NCBI RefSeq assembly: GCF_023282985.1
Contig: NZ_JAGQDC010000001.1
Location: 124,001 to 188,000 of the forward strand
Reading direction: 5' to 3'
Length of the DNA: 64,000 bases
From: Serratia silvae
Lineage (GTDB): Bacteria; Pseudomonadota; Gammaproteobacteria; Enterobacterales; Enterobacteriaceae
Part shown: piece by piece, positions 8,785 to 19,324 of the stretch
Layout: each line of letters starts with the position of its first letter
Position numbering within the stretch: the stretch's first letter is position 1
The notes under the pieces: generated by a model
What the model saw: only the letters and a program-made list of their open reading frames with translations
What the model was told of the DNA's origin: nothing
Database searches by the model: none
Position numbers and translations under genes: made by a program

Positions 8785-8825
8785 CTACCAGATACGTTAC
8801 CGGAGTAACGCTACCACGGAGGCGA

Positions 8826-8853
8826 ATTCTAGAGATTTTGGCGGGTACGTCAA
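8826..8853 (-). promoter_or_regulatory. promoter of the tRNA-Leu operon
   Basis: On the minus strand TTGACG (8853-8848), a 16-bp spacer, then TAGAAT (8831-8826). A GC-rich discriminator (TCGCCTCC) follows the -10, typical of stringently controlled stable-RNA promoters. It lies about 40 bp ahead of the first tRNA. Confidence 0.75.
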
Positions 8854-8895
8854 TAGTTATTTCCCTTTTTGGCGGCGTTTGCTGTAAAAAACGAC

Positions 8896-8968
8896 ATATC
8901 CCCTTCTATCTTTCAAACTACAGCGTTGTTGGCGGCCAGCTGTAGATTGAAATCTATTGAGGATAGGG
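8896..8968. repeat. ERIC remnant with deleted core
   Basis: Both ERIC ends are present (tatcccc..atctttcaaactacagcgttgttgg and gtagattgaaatctattgaggata), but the central part with the AGCTTAC/GTAAGT core is missing, leaving about 73 bp. It lies between the tRNA promoter and the LysR gene stop. Confidence 0.8.
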
Positions 8969-8970
8969 AA

Positions 8971-9864
8971 TCAATGTTTGTTGAACAGGGTAATCAGCCA
9001 ATCAATCAATACCCTGACACGCGGCGCAAGGAAACGGCCTGGCGGATACATGATATAGATCGGCATCGGTGGTGGTGGTGTATCGGCCAACACTTCCACC
9101 AGTTCGCCGCTTTGCAACCAGGGAGAGAGCGTATAACGCGCTGCCTGGATCAGCCCTAACCCGGCACGGCTGGCGCTGGTATAGGCATCGGCTCCACTAA
9201 CGCTCAATCTGCTCGGCAATTCGCGCAGCTCAAGGCGGCCATCACGGCAAAATTCCAGCGGGTAGTTGCGGTTATTCACCAATGAAAAATAGCCCACTGC
9301 CCGATGATGTTGCAGCTCATCGATCGACTGCGGAGTGCCAAAAGCTTGCAGATAGCCGGGAGAGGCGCAGGTGATCTGCGGCAGTTGGGCAATTCGCCGG
9401 GCTACCAGCGTATCGTCTTCGGTTTCCCAGGCCCGCAGCACGCAATCCACCCCTTCGCGCAGCAGATCGACATGGGCGTCGTTGGCCCCCAGTGCAATCT
9501 CTATCTCTGGATAGCGCTGATAGAAATCATCCAGCGCCGGGATGACGATTTCCCGCGCCAGCGAATGGGGCATATCGATCCGCACCTTACCGGTGGGTTG
9601 CAGCTTGTGGTGGCTGAACAGGGTATCTGCTTCTTCCAGGGCGTCCAGCAGGTGCAGACAACGTTGGTAGTACAGCGTCCCCTCGGCGGTGATCTGAACC
9701 TGACGCGTGGTGCGCACCAATAATCTGACGCCAAGCCGCTGCTCCAGGCGTTTGAGCACGTTGCTTACCGTGGCACGCGGCAGTTGCAACCGTTCCGCAG
9801 CGCGGCTGAAGCTGCCTAGTTCCACGATCCGGGTAAAGATGCGCATAGCCTGAACCTGATCCAT
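8971..9864 (-). CDS. LysR-family transcriptional regulator
   Basis: 297-aa protein with an N-terminal winged helix-turn-helix (residues about 1-60; FSRAAERLQLPRATVSNVLKRLEQRLG) and a LysR substrate-binding domain. The ending PIYIMYPPGRFLAPRVRVLIDWL is typical of the large subgroup related to DmlR/YhjC. It is divergent from the aldo/keto reductase at 9982, with a 117-bp gap, so it probably controls that gene and itself; the effector is unknown. Confidence 0.88.
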   Translation of the reverse strand: MDQVQAMRIFTRIVELGSFSRAAERLQLPRATVSNVLKRLEQRLGVRLLVRTTRQVQITAEGTLYYQRCLHLLDALEEADTLFSHHKLQPTGKVRIDMPHSLAREIVIPALDDFYQRYPEIEIALGANDAHVDLLREGVDCVLRAWETEDDTLVARRIAQLPQITCASPGYLQAFGTPQSIDELQHHRAVGYFSLVNNRNYPLEFCRDGRLELRELPSRLSVSGADAYTSASRAGLGLIQAARYTLSPWLQSGELVEVLADTPPPPMPIYIMYPPGRFLAPRVRVLIDWLITLFNKH

Positions 9865-9981
9865 CTTGCCGCCTATATTGTTGGTGATTTATGAACAGTG
9901 ATGTGCAATCTGCATTATTTATCTTTATGGCATAAACAACCAGACTTTGTTCCGACATCCATGTTCAATGAGGACGACATA

Positions 9982-10974
<993 letters not shown>

Positions 10975-11037
10975 TGGTGGGGGGCAAAGTGAGGATATTT
11001 CCCCCTCACCTGAGTGGTAAGGGGGAACACAGGCCTA

Positions 11038-12081
11038 CTACCTTTTCTTCTTCGCATCGCGTGGCTGGCGGGCCACGGTGGCTTTGTACACCTTGAAGCG
11101 GCCATTCTGCGCCAACACTTCATGGCTACCGAAGGTGGCATCCAGAATATCTGGGTAAGGCAGGAAGGCGTTGGCGACGATGCGCAGTTGGCCACCGATT
11201 GGCAGGTGTTTTAACGCCCCGCGGATCAGCGTTTCTGCGGCGGTCAGGCTGGTGGCCAGGCCGTCATGGAACGGTGGGTTGGAGATGATCAGGTCAAAGC
11301 GACCGGTAATGTCGGAGTAGACGTTACTGACGATAACTTCCCCTTCGATACCGTTGGCAGCCAGCGTTGCCCGGCTGGATTCCACCGCTGCGGCATTGAC
11401 GTCGCTAAGGGTCAGCTTCATTTTTGGCGACAGTTTAGACAGCACCGAGGCCATTACGCCAGCGCCACAACCCACGTCCAGCACTTTGCCTTTCATGTGT
11501 TTTTCCAGCGTGGAGAGCAGCAGTGAACTACCGACGTCCAAGCCGTCACGGCTGAACACGCCAGGCAGCGTCTTCACTTCCAGATCGTGCAGCTGATAGC
11601 TTTCCCACCAGTCGGCCAGATCAAACTGGGTCTGCACATCGATGCGGCCATGATACAACCCACAGCGGCGAGCACTGTCGATCTTGGCAAGCGTGGCATG
11701 TCCTTCCAGGGTTTGTTCCGCGCTGCGTACGCCGCTGCGGTTTTCACCGACGACAAAAATTTCTGCGCCAACCGGCAGCAGGGACAGGATATTGCACAGT
11801 TGGAACTGTGCTTCCTGTTTGCTCTTTGGCCAGTAATACACCAGCGTATCGCACTCGGCGACGAAGGCAGGATCGACCGTCAGGCCGAACTGTGCATTCT
11901 CTCCCATCGTCCGGTTCAGTAACTGCCAGTGATGGTATTGCTGGGTGTGGACACGCACATCCGCGGCCTCGAATTGGGCCGGCAGGGTATCCTGCAGATC
12001 GCCGGCAAACAGCACGCGGCGTTCAATAAATTCATCACTGTGGCGCAGCATGACTTCACTGGCGGGGGTTAATGCAGACAT
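11038..12081 (-). CDS. rsmC: 16S rRNA m2G1207 methyltransferase
   Basis: 347-aa SAM-dependent methyltransferase acting on G1207 of 16S rRNA in the 30S subunit. It has a degenerate N-terminal methyltransferase-like domain (from [15 protein letters not shown]) and an active C-terminal domain with the SAM motif [10 protein letters not shown] and the catalytic NPPFHDG. ATG 12081 lies after GAGGAG and matches the start of E. coli RsmC; six more residues upstream are open. It is divergent from holD, as in E. coli. Confidence 0.95.
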   Translation of the reverse strand: MSALTPASEVMLRHSDEFIERRVLFAGDLQDTLPAQFEAADVRVHTQQYHHWQLLNRTMGENAQFGLTVDPAFVAECDTLVYYWPKSKQEAQFQLCNILSLLPVGAEIFVVGENRSGVRSAEQTLEGHATLAKIDSARRCGLYHGRIDVQTQFDLADWWESYQLHDLEVKTLPGVFSRDGLDVGSSLLLSTLEKHMKGKVLDVGCGAGVMASVLSKLSPKMKLTLSDVNAAAVESSRATLAANGIEGEVIVSNVYSDITGRFDLIISNPPFHDGLATSLTAAETLIRGALKHLPIGGQLRIVANAFLPYPDILDATFGSHEVLAQNGRFKVYKATVARQPRDAKKKR

Positions 12082-12147
12082 CAGTTTTCGGCTCCTCAAG
12101 ATTTAGCCGGAGATTATAGAGCTTTGTGGCCAGATGTTCGACGGGTT

Positions 12148-12331
12148 TTATCCCCTTCATCTTTCAAGCTACAGCGTTGTTACCTGCGCGCCCTTACGCC
12201 AGTCACTTAGTTAATCTAAGCTCCTGGGGATAAAGACGCTTGTCGCCGGGCTGTGCTGTACAGGGATGTACAAATGCCGCGAGTGCATGGATGCACTTAG
12301 AGCGGCCAGCTTGAAATCTATTGGGGATAGG
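12148..12331. repeat. enlarged ERIC element carrying cassette B
   Basis: About 184 bp in reverse orientation: outer arm tatccccttcatctttcaagctacagcgttg, core CCAGTCACTTAG..CTAAGCTCCTGGGG, and outer arm cttgaaatctattgggga. About 50 bp are inserted near the right arm, containing the small palindromes GTAC-AGGGAT-GTAC (12258-12271) and AGTGC-ATGGAT-GCACT (12282-12297). It fills most of the rsmC-holD gap. Confidence 0.9.
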
Positions 12332-12436
12332 CCGCGGTGATAATTTGAATAGTTAACGGGAATAGCGCAGGCTGCGCGGGTTTGTTAGCATAGCGCGGCA
12401 TAGAGCAGGTAGGGTGCGTCACACACGGGGATCGGC

Positions 12437-12874
12437 ATGGCATCAAAACGCGACTGGTTGTTACAACAGCTGGGGATTACGCAGTGGATATTACGCCGCC
12501 CTGGAGTGTTGCAGGGGGAGGTGGCGGTCAGCGTGCCCCCGAACGTGCGCCTGCTGGTGGTGGCGCAGGCATTGCCAGACCAGCACGACCCGCTATTTTG
12601 TGACGTGCTGCGCAGCCTGGGGCTGACAGCGGCACAAACCTATGGCCTGACACCGGATCAGGTAGCGATGCTGCCGCAAGATACCGAGTGCAACAGTTGG
12701 CGGTTGGGCGTCACGGAGCCGCTAGCGGTGGCCGGCGCACAGCTACATAGCCCGGCGCTGGCCGAGCTTTCTCAAGATGCGGGTGCGAAACGCGCACTCT
12801 GGCAGCAGATTTGTCATCATGAACAGCATTTCTACCCTGACAGCGGCCGATCTGGCCACAGCCTTCAAGATTGA
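12437..12874 (+). CDS. holD: DNA polymerase III psi subunit
   Basis: 145-aa protein matching E. coli HolD (137 aa): it begins MASKRDWLLQQLGITQW and contains LRRPGVLQGE and ECNSWRLG. Psi bridges the chi subunit (and through it SSB) to the clamp loader. The N-terminal segment is the chi-binding part. Its 3' end overlaps rimI by 56 bp in another frame, the usual holD-rimI arrangement, suggesting coupled translation. Confidence 0.93.
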   Translation: MASKRDWLLQQLGITQWILRRPGVLQGEVAVSVPPNVRLLVVAQALPDQHDPLFCDVLRSLGLTAAQTYGLTPDQVAMLPQDTECNSWRLGVTEPLAVAGAQLHSPALAELSQDAGAKRALWQQICHHEQHFYPDSGRSGHSLQD

Positions 12875-13262
12875 ACAAGCCAGCCATGCGTTTCCCTGGA
12901 CGGAGGCGACGCTAGCCAGCAATCAGGGCGAACGTTACCTTAACCTGAAACTGGAAACCGAAGGGCAAATGGCGGGTTTTGCCATTACCCAAATCGTGCT
13001 GGACGAAGCCACGCTGTTTAATATCGCCATCCACCCAAGTTGGCAGCGCCGGGGCTTTGGCCGCACTTTGCTGACTGCCGTGATCGAGCAATTGGAAGCG
13101 CGTGGAGTGGTCACTCTGTGGCTTGAAGTTCGAGCCTCCAACAGCGGTGCGATAGCGCTCTACGAAGACCTTGGCTTCAATGAAGTGACGGTGCGCCGCA
13201 ACTATTATCCCGCAGCCAGTGGCCGCGAAGACGCGATCGTTATGGCATTGCCGCTGGGGTAG
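12819..13262 (+). CDS. rimI: ribosomal protein bS18 N-acetyltransferase
   Basis: 147-aa GNAT acetyltransferase that acetylates the N-terminal alanine of ribosomal protein S18. GNAT features are visible: the beta4 region LDEATLFNIAIHP, the acetyl-CoA loop QRRGFGRTLL (Q/R-x-x-G-x-G/A) and NSGAIALYEDLGF. ATG 12819 gives MNSISTLTAADL, matching E. coli RimI. The start lies inside holD, so translation is probably coupled. In E. coli yjjG follows; here it does not. Confidence 0.94.
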   Translation: MNSISTLTAADLATAFKIEQASHAFPWTEATLASNQGERYLNLKLETEGQMAGFAITQIVLDEATLFNIAIHPSWQRRGFGRTLLTAVIEQLEARGVVTLWLEVRASNSGAIALYEDLGFNEVTVRRNYYPAASGREDAIVMALPLG

Positions 13263-13454
13263 TGACTTATCGCCACCCCTGGTGCAGCCGTTTGGCCCGC
13301 CATTATGTTGTGCCGAAGAAACCATTGATTGTCACCGGTTGGTAAATCAGCGAAAATACTCGGCTACTATCTTTTTATTACCGCTTTGCCTGGCGCCGCG
13401 ATCGGCGCGTTGTGACGATGAGCAGGGCGGACTAACCATAGAAACGTGAAAAAC

Positions 13455-15044
<1,590 letters not shown>

Positions 15045-15077
15045 TCTAGCTGCCCCTCACTCTAACCCTTATGTCTT

Positions 15078-15105
15078 GATCTTCTCCGCCTTAGCGGAGA
15101 AGATC
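15078..15105. other. perfect 12-bp hairpin after prfC
   Basis: GATCTTCTCCGC - CTTA - GCGGAGAAGATC, about 33 bp after the prfC stop. No T-tract follows on the plus strand, so termination is uncertain. It may mark the junction of the accessory island. Confidence 0.6.
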
Positions 15106-15170
15106 CCCGACTGATCATCGGGAGATAGCCGGTGAGCTCCCTCTAACCCTAGTGCCTATGAGCCCGTGGG

Positions 15171-15515
15171 AGAGATTGTACCCCGGCTGTCTATTTCCCT
15201 GTCGGCGTTGATATCGCCAAACACAAGTTTGATGTCGCCATACTGCTGGAAAATCAGAAGGATAAAACCAAAAAGTTTTCCAATACCCCTTCTGGATGCC
15301 GCGAGTTCGCGGCCTTGTTGAGCCGCTTTGGCGACTGTCATATCTGCATGGAGGCCACCGGGAGCTACAGCACGGAACTGGCCACTTATCTGGCAGACAA
15401 CAACTACCATATCCCATCAGCATGGTGCGAGTGTCCCGTTATCACGCCAAAAAGCAGTATATCGGAACATAGAAAAGTGGATAGATTAAAAGAACGCCGA
15501 ATATCACAGCTTTGA
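15171..15515 (+). pseudogene. IS110-family transposase, 5' fragment
   Basis: The reading frame encodes YFPVGVDIAKHKFDVAIL, then FSNTPSGCREFAALL and CMEATGSYSTELATYL. This is the N-terminal RuvC-like (DEDD) half of an IS110/IS1111 transposase, with the first Asp in GVDIAKHKFD and the Glu in MEATG. Homology ends near 15420 and the frame then runs through unrelated residues to TGA 15513-15515. No proper start codon precedes the conserved part. The C-terminal Ser-containing domain is gone, so this is a dead remnant at the edge of the island. Confidence 0.85.
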
Positions 15516-15535
15516 TCAAAAAACACACACAATCA

Positions 15536-15570
15536 TAAAAACGTCCAACAAACCCTCGTTTGTTGGACGT
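15536..15570 (-). terminator. rho-independent terminator of the toxin operon
   Basis: Perfect inverted repeat ACGTCCAACAAA - CCCTCG - TTTGTTGGACGT (15541-15570), followed on the minus strand by TTTTTATG. It lies 36 bp past the stop of the putative immunity gene and ends the minus-strand operon. Confidence 0.9.
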
Positions 15571-15605
15571 TGCTCAAAAAGCACTTATCAGAAAGCGGTG
15601 GGGAG

Positions 15606-15872
15606 TTATTCGATTCCGTATTTTTTATCGGTCACGAATGTGGGTGCTTTCCAATTCGGGCCTTTTTCTGGCAGCGGTTTACCCGTTTTTTTCAATTTTC
15701 CTTCCTTAAATAATCGTTGATGAGTTCGCAGCAATTCACCGTTTGCAATAACTTCAAATTTATAGCGAACATACATGCGGTCGATATTTGGGTAGGGCGT
15801 CCGTGGAGCAAAATGCAAAAGAACATCCTCTACACTTTCATTTTTGTAAATACCTTCAAGATCTAACATCAT
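15606..15872 (-). CDS. putative immunity protein of the pyocin-like toxin
   Basis: 88-aa basic protein (MMLDLEGIYKNES at the start, TFVTDKKYGIE at the end) that I do not recognise. It is called immunity from context: its ATG overlaps the toxin TGA in an ATGA junction, a strong GAGGAGGG precedes it, and a single small gene directly after a bacteriocin is normally the cognate inhibitor. It has no signal peptide or membrane helix, which suits an inhibitor of a cytoplasm-acting nuclease. It does not show the acidic pattern of colicin E DNase immunity proteins. A terminator follows. Confidence 0.65.
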   Translation of the reverse strand: MMLDLEGIYKNESVEDVLLHFAPRTPYPNIDRMYVRYKFEVIANGELLRTHQRLFKEGKLKKTGKPLPEKGPNWKAPTFVTDKKYGIE

Positions 15873-17965
15873 TTACCCTCCTCGGCTTTCCAATACGCGT
15901 CTTCCGCTTCAGGCGTATACAAAGGTTGATTTTTTTCATTTATTTTATAGTCTTCCAGAGTTGCCGTATGGGTATTATTCCACACTTCATCATAGTTTTC
16001 TGGTATTTCCCCATCTTTAACCCCCAGATTCCGGTAACGCTCCAATTCCCGAATTTCGTGGGTGTAAAATCGCTTATCGGTATCGGTGACTTGCAGTTCC
16101 CCCTTGAGGATTTTCTCCAGACGATCGATCATCACCTTGTTATCAGGTGATTCACCAAACCGGCCAGCATGCAATTTCACCTTATCCACACCTGCACGGT
16201 CAATCTTAGCCCCTTTCCAGTCGAGGTTCTGGATCGGACCACCTGCTTTTTCGGTATGGTAGTCACGGCCGCTATATTCCCCCTTGGTGTTGGTTTCCCC
16301 ATAAGGGCCACTCAACATCACATAGATCGGCTCAACACCGCTTCCTGTGGCGTCAGGCTGCCAATAGATAAAATCCCGAATATCTTTGAGATCATCTGCC
16401 GGATAGGTGGTTGTCACAATGCTGGCAACCTGCTTTACTTCCGTTCCGGTATGCACAGGTGTAGCCGGAACCGGTGAGCTGTTCCCGGTATGGGATGGCG
16501 CTGCTGACCCCGTCGGCACCGGGTTAACCAGAATAGTACGTGCCGGAACCCCACCTACTGCTGGCAACGTGATTTTATCCAGCCCGGTTTTCTCGTCACG
16601 CACTGCCCTGAGCACTGGCACTTTCGCAGAAACAGCGTTTACGCCCGTTTTAACCAAGGCGGCATACTGCCGACCATTCTCCACCGTGATAAAACCACGC
16701 ACAGGTAGATTGACCGACGTCATTTCAGGCTGAATATTGACTTTGCCTGCGGCCATAAGGCTGGCATGTACACCAAGCATCGTGGCTCTGTCCCTGCCAA
16801 GCGTTTTATCAATTTCACTCTGGCTTTCCCCAACCTTGCCGGACCAGAATACTGCGACAAGAGCCCCGACAGTTGTTACAGTACCCACTGTTACCGTAGG
16901 TACAGCCTCAGCCAGTGCTACGGCTCCCCGCCAAACGGCACCGGATATATAACCCGACAGTTCACTGCCTGCCGTCAGAATACCTTCAGCGAAAGTAGAT
17001 AGCTGAGTCATCCCCGGGGCACGATTCAGTACCAGTGCCCCCGCAGCGGCCAAGGAGGTCTGAGCCGATTTGACCATTTCTGGCGTATATACCGGTGTGG
17101 GGTTTATGCCAGCTTTGACCATCAGTGCTGCAAGTTTTGCTCGAGCCTCTGCTTCGGCTTTTGCCTTGGCTTCTGCTTTTGCCCTGGCTTCGGCTTTTGC
17201 CTTGGCCTCTGCTTCGGCTTTTGCCCTGATTTCTGCTTCTACCCTATTTTTTATCTCAATCAAGGTATTATTCTTACCACTCACGTCTCCCTTGACAGTT
17301 TTTACCCAATCAAGGTACGTGACAAGTTTATTTTTTTCCTCAATTTCCGCGTTAATTTTGGGGGAGACTGCTTTATTCCATAAGTCGATTAACCATGGCC
17401 CTGTTGTTGATATCGCGACATCAATCATGCCAGCAGACTTGTCGATAAAGTTCGACATTTTATTGTTATTCATAAAATCCAGGAACGCGATTTCTGTGTC
17501 CTGTACTTTTCCATTGACGATTTGTTCTTCCTGATTTTTTAAATCGAGATTTATCTGTAATGAATCAATAGCCTCCTGCAATGCTCTTGCAGCTGAATTG
17601 ATTTCAGGATTATCAATGAGTCCTGATCTTCTCAAGTCAGTAAGTAACGCGGAGGCCTCATCCCTGATTTGCTCTATATTCTGCGGATAAGCATTTCTAG
17701 CCTGCTCCAAGATTTGATTGATTTTTGTCTGGCTCTCTCGTAGAGCAGATAATCCGTAAAAAACCACCTTGTTCGGGTCATACGCTATGCCACCTCCATG
17801 TGTTGCCCCCCATGGAACATAGACGGGAAGTGGCGCGATGGGGCTAGTCCCGACAGTTCCTATGGGATTGGTAGGGCCATTTGTGATACTTATGATTATT
17901 TCATTATAAATATTATATGGGATTCCATCTATATAATAATAGGGAGTGCCAGATATACTTGCCAT
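15869..17965 (-). CDS. S-type pyocin-like bacteriocin with unassigned C-terminal toxin domain
   Basis: 698-aa bacteriocin-like protein. Residues 1-60 are Gly/Pro/Tyr-rich. Residues 75-240 are largely helical, and 243-280 is a Lys/Glu/Ala-rich charged helix like colicin receptor-binding coiled coils. About 310-550 is a pyocin S-type domain ending IRDFIYWQPDATGSGVEPIY. Residues 555-698 form a distinct C-terminal module with YSGRDYHTE, RFYTHEIRELERYR (633-645) and NNTHTATLEDY (663-673); the paired His/Glu and His motifs suggest a nuclease, but I cannot name the family. Start ATG 17965 follows AAGGAAA. It overlaps the downstream gene by 4 bp and follows the S74 gene by 84 bp. No lysis gene was found nearby. 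Confidence 0.82.
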   Translation of the reverse strand: MASISGTPYYYIDGIPYNIYNEIIISITNGPTNPIGTVGTSPIAPLPVYVPWGATHGGGIAYDPNKVVFYGLSALRESQTKINQILEQARNAYPQNIEQIRDEASALLTDLRRSGLIDNPEINSAARALQEAIDSLQINLDLKNQEEQIVNGKVQDTEIAFLDFMNNNKMSNFIDKSAGMIDVAISTTGPWLIDLWNKAVSPKINAEIEEKNKLVTYLDWVKTVKGDVSGKNNTLIEIKNRVEAEIRAKAEAEAKAKAEARAKAEAKAKAEAEARAKLAALMVKAGINPTPVYTPEMVKSAQTSLAAAGALVLNRAPGMTQLSTFAEGILTAGSELSGYISGAVWRGAVALAEAVPTVTVGTVTTVGALVAVFWSGKVGESQSEIDKTLGRDRATMLGVHASLMAAGKVNIQPEMTSVNLPVRGFITVENGRQYAALVKTGVNAVSAKVPVLRAVRDEKTGLDKITLPAVGGVPARTILVNPVPTGSAAPSHTGNSSPVPATPVHTGTEVKQVASIVTTTYPADDLKDIRDFIYWQPDATGSGVEPIYVMLSGPYGETNTKGEYSGRDYHTEKAGGPIQNLDWKGAKIDRAGVDKVKLHAGRFGESPDNKVMIDRLEKILKGELQVTDTDKRFYTHEIRELERYRNLGVKDGEIPENYDEVWNNTHTATLEDYKINEKNQPLYTPEAEDAYWKAEEGK

Positions 17966-18049
17966 TTGATTTCCTTGCTATTTAAATCACGATTTAATTT
18001 TTTTAGAGTAAATAGTGTTCAGCGCCAGAATCCATCGAACTAGTTGGCT

Positions 18050-19189
18050 TTATTTATTAGATATTTTATTTTCTAACGTCGCTAATCGAGACTCCAGCTC
18101 GCATCTGTCTTCAATCCTGGCTGCACGTTCTTCTTTAAGCGCTTCAATCAAAAGAGCCACGACGCCATTGATATTGATCCCCCGGGCGTCTTTCAGCGTG
18201 CTGCCGTCATTCAGCTTAAGTTCAGTTGTGGTCACTGATTGCGGTAATACACTTTCTACTTCCTGGGCGATGACCCCGGCTTCTGGCACTCCCTGTTTCA
18301 GGTAGGTATACCCGCCGATTTTTCCTAGCTTATCCAGCGCACCATCAATTTTTACGATATCCGTTTTCATTCGGGCATCTGAGCTGCTGTGCCACCCGCC
18401 GCCGGTGACGGCATAGCCGTCTTCTTTGAAAACGAACCAGCTATTCTTGTTGCCGTCACTCACGTTTATCACCAGCTCGTTGTACTTCACATGGTCGTGA
18501 TGATAAATTTTTACGTGTTTGTTACCTGGATTTTGTAAGTACAACCCATTTGTAATGGATTCTTTCGATTTATCGGCATTCTCAGGCGGGCTTGCAGTAA
18601 ACCAGCCGTGAGCGTTGCGTTTGGTCAGTTGCCCAACAGACAGCTCGGCATTGGGCCTGACCCGAAGTTCATTCCAGTTCCCCTGCCAGTCTCGATAGGA
18701 GATTAAACCTACCTCTTCTTTTCCGGGGGTTAAGCGGGTACCCATCATCATGGAAGTGGTCACATTGCCGCTGGTAAAATTGGTTTGGATACTGGGCGCG
18801 TTATACGTCTGTCCAAGAATGAGGGGATCGGGGCCGGTGGTCACGGCACTGATGCCTGCATTGTGTGACACCATCGCGCCGCCTGATACATCTACGCCAT
18901 TACGCAGGGATACCCTGCCGTTAGAAAGGTTAAAGGAGAAGGGGCGCAGGGTGTTCCACTGCCCGTCCTGCGCCTGACCGCTCGGCGTCGTCAGTGCATA
19001 AAAATCTTGCCCATCATTACGCAGGATCACGCCGGTATTGCCGTTTGCCAGGCGAAAACCGTTTGGTGATTTAGACACGACCTCACCGTCACTGATGACG
19101 CGCTTACGCAACGTAGACAGCGATTTCAGTTCGGTAATGTCATCATTCATACCGTTCAGCACCTGAGCGTTTTTCTTTTCTTCAGCCAT
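18050..19189 (-). CDS. fibre-like protein with C-terminal S74 intramolecular chaperone
   Basis: 379-aa protein resembling a phage tail-fibre end. Residues 1-265 are rich in Gly/Asn/Thr beta-type sequence. Residues 268-379 are a peptidase S74 self-cleaving chaperone: the Ser-Lys dyad fits S270 and K275 in SSSDARMKTDIV (spacing 5, as in phage endosialidases), followed by GVIAQEVESVLPQSV and a C-terminal helix. Such domains trimerise the fibre and then cut themselves off. Start ATG 19189 follows AAGGAT; the frame stays open to 19435, but that extension is unlike a fibre. No capsid, baseplate or sheath gene is near. It is the first gene of the LexA-boxed operon. Confidence 0.8.
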   Translation of the reverse strand: MAEEKKNAQVLNGMNDDITELKSLSTLRKRVISDGEVVSKSPNGFRLANGNTGVILRNDGQDFYALTTPSGQAQDGQWNTLRPFSFNLSNGRVSLRNGVDVSGGAMVSHNAGISAVTTGPDPLILGQTYNAPSIQTNFTSGNVTTSMMMGTRLTPGKEEVGLISYRDWQGNWNELRVRPNAELSVGQLTKRNAHGWFTASPPENADKSKESITNGLYLQNPGNKHVKIYHHDHVKYNELVINVSDGNKNSWFVFKEDGYAVTGGGWHSSSDARMKTDIVKIDGALDKLGKIGGYTYLKQGVPEAGVIAQEVESVLPQSVTTTELKLNDGSTLKDARGININGVVALLIEALKEERAARIEDRCELESRLATLENKISNK

Positions 19190-19308
19190 AGTTACTATCC
19201 TTCTTAACAACGAGTTTTTTGACGGTTGACAGCGTCTGTATCCTGATGAACTTGTAGCGGATTCAATATTTTTTCTGCTGTCACACCAGTAAAACACACG
19301 GCATGAAG

Positions 19309-19324
19309 CTGTATGCATAAACAG
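19309..19324 (-). promoter_or_regulatory. LexA (SOS) box upstream of the fibre-toxin-immunity operon
   Basis: CTGTATGCATAAACAG fits CTGT-N8-ACAG; on the operon strand it reads TACTGTTTATGCATACAG, matching the TACTGT half fully. It is centred about 125 bp ahead of ATG 19189. The CTGT-N8-ACAG core is expected about once per 65 kb by chance, so the placement ahead of a bacteriocin operon is the main support. Confidence 0.7.

Noticed and set aside
12777-12818. Earlier start of rimI
   Set aside because: The extra residues are holD sequence in another frame; ATG 12819 matches the family start.
15420-15480. Short frame VRVSRYHAKKQYIGT as the continuation of the IS110 transposase by frameshift
   Set aside because: It does not resemble the next transposase block; homology simply ends, so truncation is likelier.
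17155-17250. Direct repeats as a possible CRISPR or minisatellite
   Set aside because: They are in-frame codon repeats for KAEAKA in the toxin, with no regular spacers.
17070-17534. Plus-strand 154-codon frame rich in Ala/Ser/Phe opposite the toxin gene
   Set aside because: It is the mirror of the Lys/Glu/Ala repeat of the toxin coiled coil (GCTTCGGCTTTTGCC repeats); no ribosome binding site and no family resemblance.
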